Source of the DNA: Chara braunii
Lineage: Eukaryota; Streptophyta; Charophyceae; Charales; Characeae
NCBI GenBank assembly: GCA_003427395.1
Contig: BFEA01001007.1
Span: 45,562-78,218 of the forward strand
Length of the DNA stretch: 32,657 nt
Reading direction: 5' to 3'
The translations under genes and the position numbers were made by a program. Below are positions 11,001-23,000 of the stretch, piece by piece. Positions within the stretch are counted from its first letter, which is position 1; the number at the start of each line of letters is the position of its first letter. The notes under the pieces are model-generated. The model did not search any database, had not been told where the DNA came from, and was given only the letters and a program-made list of their open reading frames with translations.

Positions 11001-14000
11001 GTGGGGAAGTGTATGTATGTCTTTGGGGGGTTTGATGGCTACAGGCATATGAGGGATTTGCACGTGCTATCTGTTGAAGGAAGGGACTTTGTCTGGTCCC
11101 AGCCACCTACCGGGGGTGAGGTTCCGTCCCCAAGACGGTACCATGCAATGGTTACGATTGGCAGCCATTTGATGATCTATGGTGGATTTGATGGAGAGAA
11201 TTATTTGGATGATGCCTACACCTATGACACAGAGAGGAGGTTGTGGAGAAGGTGGGACATCAGCAAGAGAATGGAAATGGAGGAACCAGACGTCATGAAA
11301 ACCAATTTCGGAATCCCAAATAGTGGGGTAGATGGCCGATCAATGCACACTTTATCATATGATGGCGTGCGGGCGATAGCCTTCGGAGGGGTGCACATAC
11401 ATGGCCCTCAATCTGATGTAATTTTCCTTGAGAACTCTGCTGGTAAGATAAAAAATCTGCTTTACACTTAAAATTTAGAAATCACCAGCCAGCTATCCTT
11501 AGATTCCTTACATCTCGCACCTTCAAAATTTTGATAAATGGTCTGATCGTGCGTGGAGAAGGAGATAGGAAAGAGGGCAGATGGTCTTGGATCGACATCA
11601 GATGGCAAGAAGAGGACCTGCGAATTCTGAACATGTATGCACCTAACTCAGAAACTGAACGTTTGGCATTCTTCAACAGCATTAAAGTGGTCGTCCCAAA
11701 CCCCCTATCCATAATTATAGCAGGGGATTGGAACACGATCCTGGACCCCAATCTCAACCGTATCTCTCGGACCCTACTGATTGGCCCCACAAGTGCAGGA
11801 ACCCATGTAAGGAACTTCATGATGGAATTCGAACTGGTCGACCCCTTTAGAATCCTCCATCCTTGGCAAAAGCCTTCTCTCTGGTTAAGAGAAATCGGGC
11901 CAATCACACCTCGCTCTCGCGGATCGACTTCTTTCTGATTTCCGAGCTCCTCCAAGGCACAGTCAAGGAGGCCGAAATTCTGCCAGCAGCCGCTTTTAGG
12001 GGACTGGACCACAAACCAATCTACTTGCTCCTTAATTTCGACTCCCCTGTAGAAAAGAGCCAGGGCTTTTATAGACTGAACAATTCACTCCTGTCTACAC
12101 ACTGCCTAACAAAGGCAGTCAAATGGCATTGGTTGTTCATGCGACAAGTCGAAGCGAGACCACAGGATAATCACCAATGGTTCATAGACAGCTACGATAA
12201 CCTGGTTCAAACAGTTTCTGCCGAACTCTAGGAGCATAACGGCGGAATGTAAAATCAGAAAAGAGGAACTTCAGACTACCATAATAGTCGCCCAAGCTAA
12301 CCTCGTATCAGACTATACTAATGAATCCTGCCACAACCTGCTAAGATCCTCCAGGGAGGAACTCAACGAGTGGAGAAGGTGGGAACTGAGAGGCCTGCAA
12401 ATACGAGCCAAGATGACGGATTACACTCTCAACGAATCAATGACCAAGTTCTTCTTCTCCAAAATTACGGTCGGCGCTAGAAACAGCATGATTGAAAGGC
12501 TGAAAGATCCATCAAACCGAGGGAGGGTAAAATCAGCCGGCAGGGACATGGTAAAGATTGCCAGGTCCTTCTACGCAGATCTATACGAGTCCAAAACACC
12601 TTCCCCCCCCTCCACAACAAATCTGACAGTCAGAGGTACTTATATAGGTCTCTAATTCAACTTCAATAATACGAATAGCATAATATATATATCTATTTTC
12701 TTTCATATATATATATGATATGTTCAAAATAACCAAAGTCCTGCAAATGAAAGGACGAGAAATTGATCCAAAAGTTCTGGAAATCCTACCACTTTTGCTA
12801 GAGCCAGAAAAAAGAGATTTTTCAGTTCAAGAAGGATACTTTGAAAATCAAGAAACTGAAGTACATACTCTCGTGTATTGTTCAATTAGAGTCATTTTTA
12901 GGTAAGGAAACTGAGATTTTTAAAGATAATGAGGCTAAAGGCTACATCTATTGTAGTAAGCAAATCAAAAATCTTTTACGGTTTGGAAACCGCAACAAGC
13001 TTATCCGAAAGGCTTGTATGACTAAATTAAGAAAGGCTCAACATATGTTGTCGTACCTGGACAGGACGATCACACAGGAGCAAATGGAAGACCTGGACAA
13101 ACCAATCACCTTGGGCGAGCTCCAATCAGCTCTTTCCCAGATAGGGAACGAGAAGGCCCCAAGAATCGATGGTCTCTCCAAAGAATTCTGGTTCCATTTT
13201 TGGCCGACATTGGGTGGTGACCTCCTCAACTTTTTCAACAACAGCAAGGCAAAGGGTGGGTCGGGCCAATTCCTGAGCACAAGTGTAGTCTCACTACTCC
13301 ACAAGAAAGGTGACAAAGAAGACCTAAAGGACTACAGACAATCTCACTACTCACAACTCCCTATAAAATCCTTGTGAAAACACTAGCCAATAGGATCATA
13401 AAACTCACGGATAAAAGCTTTCACATTGATCAAGCAGGGTTCATCCCCGGGAGATACATACAACGTGATGACCTTGAACGAGGCAGCAAAGAAGATAACA
13501 GAAAAACGTATGCAGGCTGCTATCCTGTTCTTCGACTTTGAAAAAGCCTATGACCAAGTTAATTGGGATTTCCTCCATAACTGCATGGAGAAGATGGGAG
13601 TTGGCCCGAATTTCAGGGAATGGGTCAGAACTCTTTTATGGAGACGCCACTGAAACAGAATATTGTCAGACACCTCTCCCAAGGAGACCCACTGCTCCCC
13701 CCCCATCTTCCTTTCCATCATGGAAGCCATAGCTTCTTTCCTTCGCAAGGACCCCTCCATAAACCGCCTCACTGAACAGAATTACAACCCCCTACATGAC
13801 TTTGCTCTGCCCACTGCATTGATGTTGGCTGACGATCTTACAGTTCTCATCTGGGCCAATAACTCCCCCTTCCAGGCCCTCGTCAGAGCCATGGAAGCCT
13901 TCCGAGTTGATTAGAAATGAAGGTGAACTGGTCCAAAACCGAAGGCTGATGAAAGGCATTCCACGATGCAGACCCCAAATTCAAATTTCAGGGTCTAGGT

Positions 14001-14644
14001 CTCAAGCCAAGGAAGGCTCAGTCGGCCAGTTCAGAAAGGTCACCCAGTGAACACTCACATCCCAGAGGCAAGGGTTGCATCCTATAAGCAAAAGTCACGT
14101 CTCATATTGAAAAACCATATTGAAAAAGTCATATCCCACAGGCAAAGGACACTTCCCCAGGCAAAAGTTGTGTCCCAAAGGCAAGAGTCACATTCCACAG
14201 TCAAAAGTCATGTTCCACAGGTGAAAAGTCGTGACTCACAGGCCCAAGCAGCAACACACCGATGAAAATTCGGAAAAGTACCAGGCCTTGACATTCTGAA
14301 GCAAACAGTCTGTGGGCATGTGGTACCAGTACCAACACAAACCAGAAGAAGCAGAGGCTGGGACAAGCTGAAGCTCAGTCCAAGTCAATATAAGGACTGG
14401 CCAGACACATTTTAAGCAGATTTCTCATTCGTGAGAAGTGTGGAAGTGCTGGTGAAGCGCTTGTGTGCTATCTGCAAGTAGCATGCGCGAGAGAGCCCTG
14501 CTGGGAAGCGCTGCACTGAGAGGGAAGGCGGCCATAGCCACATAGCTAGTGATAGGAGGTAGAGCTGAGTAGTAACGGATGTATTCAGAGTTAAGATTCT
14601 CAAGTAGAGAGAGGGGGAGAGAGCGCATGGATGAAGAAGACCAG

Positions 14645-14689
<45 letters not shown>

Positions 14690-14981
14690 CCAGGGAGAGA
14701 AGAGAGTCACCTACCTTAGATGAGGGTGCTGGTATTGGGTTGCTGAACTCTGCGCGGTTGAGCGCTTGGTGACTGGTTCTCCGAAACTGTTTAATGTGAT
14801 AATTTGTTGGAATTTCTAAGCTGCGCGTATCTGGACTTCGCATCTCTGGACTCCAGTGTGGATTTTGTGTGGTCTCTCAATGTGTGTGTGTGTGTGCTCA
14901 TGGTGTCGATCAGTGAGGCTCAAAGCACTGGTGGCTGGCAGATGGCACACCCCCCAAACCTCGCATCAGAAGTCAAGCACA

Positions 14982-15052
<71 letters not shown>

Positions 15053-15054
15053 AN

Positions 15055-15135
<81 letters not shown>

Positions 15136-16931
15136 CGAGAGGTCACAAATTTGAAATTGATAAAAGGAAAAATCATTCCATTGATGATTCCAGCCCTCTA
15201 TGGCATTCAGCTTTACAACGAGAAAAGGAAAGACATTGCGAACAAGAAAAGGAAAAAAAAGAAAAGGACTCTAGATTTTAAGTTTGAACAACCATGTGTG
15301 CATGATGTTCTGGAATTCTCCTCTTAGTCAGTCACGGGCGGCAGCTGCAGAGAGTATACAGCAACTTCGAGAGAGAGCAACAATGGAGGCAAAAACAGCA
15401 AATTCTTGCAGAAGAGAGAGTTGCTCGTCTGGAGTCAGATTTGGTGCAGATGAAGGCGACAATTGAGCGAATGACTGAAGCCTTGAAGGTAGGCATGCAA
15501 CTCCAGCACGGTAATGAATTTTGCTGTTGACCACAAAATCACAGATGCAACAGAAACATTCTCCTGCATTACATGCTTGCTGGGGATTGTCATGGCACAT
15601 TTCACGTATGCGAGTGTCACCATGTGAACCTGGGCCATCATGCGAAATGATTTGTCAGTTCAGTTGCACCCGTGGCCAACATGTGAACCTGGGCTTCGGA
15701 TTAGACAGGACGAGGAAGGACGGAAGTCTAAAGTTGAAGGAAAGAAGAAGGAACGGGAAGGAACGAGGAAGGAAAGAGGAAGGAAGGAGGAAGGAAGCAG
15801 GAAGAAAGGGGGAGAGAGACGAGGGAGGAGTAATTTAAAAATTAAGGGCAAAAGAAAACTCAAAGGATTGGTGAAGCAAGGTGGTTGAAAAGAGTCTCTT
15901 CACTTGTTGCTCTAATTTTGGAGGCTACTTGTTTTTTCTTTTTTTCTTTTTTTTTTAGGGTTGGAGCATTGGACCATTTCTCGATTTATGTGTGTCATCC
16001 TCGTGCTGGGGCCATGCTAATCTACTCTGTATCATTCCAGTTTTAACAGATGTCACGAAGGACGAGACTGCTGTTTTAGCATGTGTCAAAACGACTCGAA
16101 AGGAAGCTTTCATTTTAGGTGGGGTTGTGACTGGGGTACAGTGGGGTACAATTTGTTCGGAAATTGATATTCGTTCCAAGGCCAGACGAGTGCTGTGAGG
16201 GCAGAGATAAACTAGGTCCCCAAATTCCTGATTTTGTCTCAGAGATATCTCCTCATTATGGATGTGCTGCTGAGGAGGGGGTGGTGATGGAGGAGGAGGA
16301 GGAGGAGGAGGAACAGGAGGAAGAAGAGGGGGAGGAAGAGGAGGAAAGGGGAGAGACGGACGCGAAGGAGGAGGAGAAAGAGAAGGACAACAATCTGTGT
16401 CCCCGTTTTCAAAACAAGATCACAGAATGAACATTTCTTTTCTGGTCATGACAAGGGAAGACTCTCCCTCTGGTTGTCACTGTGATTTTGAGTCACATCG
16501 ATTTGTCCGTTGTTTCATGGAACTTGAAGTAGCGAGTGGAGTGGTGCTTCTTTTTTTTGTTGTTGTTTGTTTAGAAGGCCGACGGACTTGAGGTATCATC
16601 ATTGAGATTACCGGTCCAAGTAATTCAGAATCATTTTCTTGAAATTTATTCTGTTCATATGATTGCATCTGGATTCGAACTTGGGTCTGTATTTCAACAG
16701 TTCACGGGTGTACCAAGTACTACCAACTGAGCTAGGCCGTTGGAGTGGCACGTCTAAGTGTTGTGTTGATTAGTTTACTAACGTCAGTTTGGTTTCACAT
16801 TTGATATTGTAGAGTGAAGTTAAGAAGCGGCATGTATCAATTATGTCCCAGCGAATCCTGGCCAGAAAATTGCATCACGCACGAGAGGAACTGGAGGAGC
16901 TTTCTGACTCACTTACAAGGTAGCAACTTTT

Positions 16932-17007
<76 letters not shown>

Positions 17008-20000
17008 TTCTTTCTTTCTTTCCTTTTGACATTTGCAAGTTCATAAAATGTTCCTTTTGTTGCATTAGCCTACAAAAGAAAGGGACATATATATATATAT
17101 ATATTTTTTAACTTCTATTTTATTTTTTTTCTTGCAGGACTCTTTTCTTTTCTGTTTATTTCCTGACTTTGCATGTGCCCTAGAATGAGAGCATGAAGGT
17201 TTTAAATTTTAATTTTCATCATGAGCACAGAGCTGTATCAGGATAGCACTGATCATTTAGGCCATTCAGGCATTCGCTCATTTGTTTCTTCCTCCCTCCC
17301 TCTCTTCTTCCTTCCCTCCCCCCCTCCCTCTCTCCCTCCCTCCCTCCCTCCCTTGTTCCATCTTTGCCTCCTCCTTTCTTCATACATCCCCTCCCTCCCT
17401 CCCTTCTTCCTACCTTCCCTCCCTCCATGCCTCCCTTCTTCCATCCTACCCTCCCTCCCTACGTCCCTCCCTTCCTCCTTTGTTCCTTTCTCTCTNNNNN
17501 NNNNNNNNNNNNNNNNNNNNNNNNNNNNNNNNNNNNNNNNNNNNNNNNNNNNNNNNNNNNNNNNNNNNNNNNNNNNNNNNNNNNNNNNNNNNNNNNNNNN
17601 NNNNNNNNNNNNNNNNNNNNNNNNNNNNNNNNNNNNNNNNNNNNNNNNNNNNNNNNNNNNNNNNNNNNNNNNNNNNNNNNNNNNNNNNNNNNNNNNNNNN
17701 NNNNNNNNNNNNNNNNTCCCTCCTTCCATCGCTCCTTCCATCCCTCCCTCCATCCCTTCCTCACTCCCCACCCCCCTCCCTGCCTCCCTCCCTGCCTCCC
17801 TTTCTTCCTCTCCCTCTCTACCTACCTCCCTTCACCCATCCCTCTGACGTTCCTGTTTCTTAGCCCTGCTTGGATCACGTAACATGTGTATGGCAATGTT
17901 TGGATGGCTTACCTTCTGTCTGATCAGCAAAAGCAAAGAGGCAACAGAAGCATCTGGCAAGATCTCAAAGACAAAGGAGCACATTCATGAACTGCAATCG
18001 TTGCTGGAGCAAAGTGCATTGCAGGCAGAAGAGAGACTAGTCACTGAGAGGCTGGCCAGGCAGGCCGAGTTTGTTGCGTTCAAGGAGGATGTCGACAGGT
18101 TGGCTTCCATGAAGGTGCTGGCTGACCAGGAGTCTGAAAATCTGCGACTGAAAACGGAAATGATGGAGAGAGAGAACGAAGAGCTGAGAATGGCAAAGAG
18201 GAAAACAGATGCTGCCCTCGCAGTTACCGAGTTCAAAGTGCAGACCCTTCAAGAAGAGGTGAGGTTCATTTCCATCGACAAGTGCGGAGAAGTGAGCCCA
18301 TTGCTGCAGACGTTTTCAACTTTTCATCCATGACGATTCCTCATTAGATTCTTTTATGTTTCTGCCGCGGAGCTGTGGACTTTTCTCAGGATGTCTGCCG
18401 ACACTTTTTCCAGGAAATTCCAGCTTTGTAATGTCTTATGAGAAGTTATGACTCTTATCATTTAGTCTGCGGAGGTTCCTACGAGGGTTCAAGAATCAAA
18501 ATACAATAAGCTTTGAGAAAGGCTGCTGATTTATCGCTGTTTGTCTAACTGGATAAAGTTGCGATAAACTAAAACTCGATAAAAACTTATTAAAAAGCAT
18601 GGTCCGCTTAAAATTGGAACGATGCAGAGACGATTAGCATCGACCCTGCGCAAGGCTGACACACATAAATTGAGAAATGGTTGTGTTTTTTTTTGTTTTT
18701 TTTAAAGGGGGAAGAAGGAGGGGGTAAAATAATGAATAAAATAAAATAAATACAATCAGGTTTGATGTGACCTGTTGCAGTTCCCCCATCTCTCTGCCCC
18801 CAAGCCCTGTGATGCTTTAAAAGATGGACCACAGTAGAGGAATGCGCCCTCGGATAAAAGATTTTGATTATTGTTACTGTTATGACCTTCCTAAGTACCT
18901 AGACTCTTGAGTTCGTCATCCCTCGACTCTTTTCTTCATCCCCATAGTGCTTACCCCAACCAGTCTCTCCGAGCCTCTTTCTCTCGACCCAGATTGCTGC
19001 TGTTGTCTGCTTCTGCCCAAGAAAGCGCAAACCAACACAGGCACAATATGTTTTCCTTTTGCCTCAAATTGCTTGGCACAGCCAGCCATTTTAGTCCGGT
19101 AGGTCGAACCCCTGTTAATGCAGTGCGTTAGACCGCCAGTTCACCTGAAGCAGAGTACTGCTTTTCCCTGTTTACGAAGTACGAGCATTCCGATTTGGGA
19201 CTGCGCCGATAGTGAAAGTGGCAGGCCACTTCGAAGAGGTGCAGTTGCAGGCTCGCAAGTCATGGAAGGTAACTTCTGGCGGTTTAATCTGCGAAATCCT
19301 CTTATGGATCCATAGTGCCTTTCATCTGTTTTCCTTGAACAACCACCTCTTTTCCTTTTCTTTTCTTTTTTTTTTCTTTTTTTTTCACCTGGTCCCCCTA
19401 CTAGGAGGCGTGATGCATGCATCTCCTCCTACCGGTAGTGACCAGCCACGTCTTTCCCTCTTCTGCTTTCAGACCCTGAATCTCAAACAAACAGAGGTTG
19501 TCTGAGAACTTCCTCTCCACTGGTAGGCCCTCTTATCCTCTTGGGAAACCCCTCCCTCCAGCACTTAGCAAGGAAGCATCAGCTCTCTAGTACTCTCTAC
19601 CTTTACCCTGTTCTCCTGCTGTCTCAATCTTTCTTCATCCTTCTTTCTCCAAGTTTTCAGAAGCCATACTTTGCCATTAACCAAAACATGGTGTCAATGG
19701 AGGGAAAAAAAAGGCTCTCCCCCATTGACACCCTGAAGAATACGGGACACTTGTTTTTTGGTTAATGGCAAAGGGGTTTCCCAAGAGGATATATAAGAGG
19801 GCCTACCACTTTCAGAAGCCCCTTTGCAATTAACCAAAACAAGTGTGCGGTATTCTTCAGGGTGTCAATGGGGGAGAGTTTTTTTTTTGTTTCCCTTCCA
19901 CAAACCTGGTCCGTATGATCCGGGCTCCATGTCCAGTCTGGGGAGCAGCAGTCCGGTTCCTATCCACCGGCAAGCTTGATAATAATTGAATATCACAACA

Positions 20001-23000
20001 CGACTACGCTTCCTTCTGTTCAATCCGAAGGATCCCTGAACGGCAATTGATTGCTCCCTGTCGGGGAGGGTTGACCACCAGATAGCCTTTTTCTTCTTGA
20101 GTTCCTCCAACTGTCTTCTCCCGAATAGAACGTACGGACATTATCGCTGTATCAACACTGAAAGTTACCCCAAACGCAGGCATTATGACCGTAATGTTCT
20201 ATTAGGGGAAAGAAGGTAATCTCTGCTCAGCTGGGACTGTCATGTCCACATGATTAGCAAGAGCATCTGAAGGTCCAGGCTGCACTCGGCTGCGTAGTGG
20301 CAACCAAGTAGATTCTTCCCTTCTCCAGTCATCCCTGTGCAGTTTAGCCTTGACGCGTCGTTGATCCCCTCTCGGACTGGCCTTGGCCATTACTGCAGTG
20401 GGTAACCCATGCCACTGTTGTAACTGTTTCCATCTTAGTTCATTGTCATGCACATTTCCTAAGCGTCGCCCTTTTCTTTGCAACAATTGCCGCGATCTTG
20501 CCTTTTAACAGCCACTCTTTTTAGAGGACTTCCTCTTGACTCTGAATTTGTCTGGTTTGTCCTTTGCTGGCTGCTTGATCGCATTCCATCTGCACCGGAT
20601 CTCTGCCTCCACCAGAACAATCAGTTGCGACAAGGCTAGTTCCTTTTTCATTTGTAGTCTATCGATAGTCTGAGCACACCTCCTCTTCCAGATAGTCTGT
20701 AGGGTGGGTTTCCTAAGCAGGAGGGACCACACTTTCTTCGCACCTTCTGAGGGACAAATGGAGTTCAATTGGTGGAAGAATAGAGATCGGGGTAGGCAAG
20801 GGGGAGGGGGAGGGGGAGGGGGAGGTGAAGGGGGAGGCCCACAACCTTTCGACCTTTTTTGTCCCAGAATCATGTCGCGTCAGGTTAGGACAGCAGGAAA
20901 TGCAGTATGTCTTTTGGCTGAGTTGTCTTAAACACATGATGTAGATTTCAGAACTGTTGGCGTCAACCATTTCACGTTTTTCTTGTAGCCATTGATGAAT
21001 TATGGAGGGCTGCATTCACAATTAGCCATTGTAAGCAGCGGGTTTTCGTTTGTCTCTTGTACTTGGTCCAGGGGATCTCAATCTTGACTTCTGGCATTAG
21101 ATTCACGATTCTTATCATTCTTTTCTGTTATCTAGTATTTACTCATTTCAGGTTTACGGTTCTTGGTTTTCAGGCCTAGTTTTTGCCCCAGTTTGACGTT
21201 AAAATCTGATATGGTTAGGGTCCTCCGAGAATATTTCTCATACCAGCACCATTCACCCAGATCGAGTTCGAGATCTTCAATGCTGTGGTGGCCGCAGATC
21301 GTCCGTGGTTTATTGGTCGTATTTTGCTATTTTCCTCGCCGGAAAGGTGATTGTTTCGTATTCTACGTTCAGGTTCAGAATCTCCCCTTCCTGATTGCGG
21401 CAGTTAGTGATCCGAAAGTATGGACATGAACTCGGCTCTGAAACAGACTGTGGTAATCCACTTTTCGAAACGGTACGCCTGTGCTAGGGGGTGACAGCCT
21501 TTGAGTGAGCTCCTCAGTTCTTGTTCCATTGCCCATCTGTTGTGCTCATTAGACCATTGATGTTGGGTCTTCCAAGTCCCTTGCTTGACCCAAGGTAGCC
21601 AGTACTAGCCACCTGTGGACCAAAGAAAACGGTGAGCAGAGATTGCCCACTTCATTTCTGATCGAGGGATAGCAAAAGTGCTGTTGTCGAAGCGCTTTTA
21701 TTTTTTTTGCCCCTACGACAAAATATTATGGGCCTGCATCCATATGCATTCTGGGAAGTGTCAATCCAGTTATGTTTCCGCCGGCAAGTCAACTACATTA
21801 CAACCAGGATTATACCCCCTAATTCATCCTTCCGTTGAGGTGGACGGATCCATGAACGGCATTGATTACTCCAAGGAGGATTGACTGTCACATAGCCTAG
21901 CCTCTTCCTTCTCTGATCCTTCTCCATTACCGAGGACAGTATACTCTCCGATAGACATGAGATCGGAGAAGTTATGAAGGTGAAGGAGCAAGATGTCGCG
22001 TCCGAGAGCAGTTCAGCGTCATCCCATTTCGTCCACCTCAGGCTGCACGTGGGTTAGTGGACGATGCTCGTCTGTTCCTATTGACCATGCCTATTTTAAC
22101 AATCCATTCTTTGTCCATACCCCAGGAAGTACCTTCCATGATTGCCTGGTCCGGGGCGGGAGTTCATTTCCTTATACTGTCCAGTGCCATTCTTGATCAA
22201 GGGAAGTAGTCCTTGGACGGTTGGAGTAGCGAGCAATTTCGTTACCCAGTTCGTGCGAAGGGCGATTACTTCTTGTTTTGAGTCAAGTAGACCAAGGCCC
22301 CCTTCCTGAGGGGTTTCCTGATAGTGTACAGGCATGCCACTTTTGGGATACATGTTTGCCTAATAGGGTTTCCAGTCGATGCTAGTCTTTTAATTCTTTC
22401 AGCGCTTCATGTCGCGGGGACCAGATTGAAGGCAGGTCCCACAGTGTGGAGAAGATGTGTTTATGATCAGCACTTTTCCTTGGAGGGAGGCTTGGGCTTT
22501 CCGGCATGGCGCCAGACGGGTTATGGCGTTCGCTATTAGATTTTGTCCCGTACCCGCCAAGTCCCATCCTAGTTAACCATGAGTCCATGATGCCCAGAGA
22601 TCAGAGTGGGTCTCACAGACTTTCAATCATGATATTTCTCGCATCAGCCCGGATCTTAGCGAAGGAAAAAAATTGGACATTGATTCGTTCAGATTGACAT
22701 CAGTGATTCTAGCTAGCCCTGATTTGCCGCCCTCGCGACTACTCGTTGTTGCCATTCTGCTAGCTCTTTCTTGCTGATTGTCAGATGTTGTGGTAGACGT
22801 TTCTTGTCAGATCTGAAGCTACATGAGCAGCTGCAATCTGTATGGCCAGTTTCAGCGCCTCTTTTCCGGCTTGCCTTTCCATGTGCAAGGAACCATCCGT
22901 GAGGAACTCAATTCATGGCCAACACGAACTCACTGATCAGGATGCGTATTTAGGCCAAACCGAGAGCATAATTAAACAGGATAAAATCACATTTGCACAA

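Larger units (their letters stand above)
11480..14030 (+). mobile_element. LINE (non-LTR) retrotransposon, truncated at both ends
   Basis: This + strand ORF2-like sequence in intron 2 carries an endonuclease, a linker and RT domains, with stops and frameshifts. The N-terminal part of the endonuclease is missing at the 5' side. The RT thumb, C-terminal zinc knuckle and poly(A) tail are missing at the 3' side. An AT-rich stretch at about 12640-13040 interrupts the linker before RT. Homologous pieces lie on the minus strand at 19880-24060 and 24720-26906. Confidence 0.85.

Noticed and set aside
11531-13914. Host gene with endonuclease and RT-like exons
   Set aside because: Domain order and motifs are those of a LINE, with frameshifts and stops rather than consensus splice sites.
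14048-14252. CRISPR-like array
   Set aside because: The repeats are short, degenerate and without unique spacers, in a eukaryotic intron; a minisatellite explains them.
14804-15281. Thr/His and Val/Cys repeat ORFs
   Set aside because: They are translations of a CA microsatellite containing an N.
16164-16430. Poly-Glu ORF
   Set aside because: It is translation of a GGA-rich low-complexity tract inside intron 3.
16663-16740. Functional tRNA gene on the minus strand
   Set aside because: A and B boxes are present, but the D, anticodon and acceptor stems do not pair properly. The unit has a SINE body, tail and TSD.
17221-17882. Pro/Ser ORFs spanning the gap
   Set aside because: They run through 221 N bases and CCCT repeats; no coding evidence.
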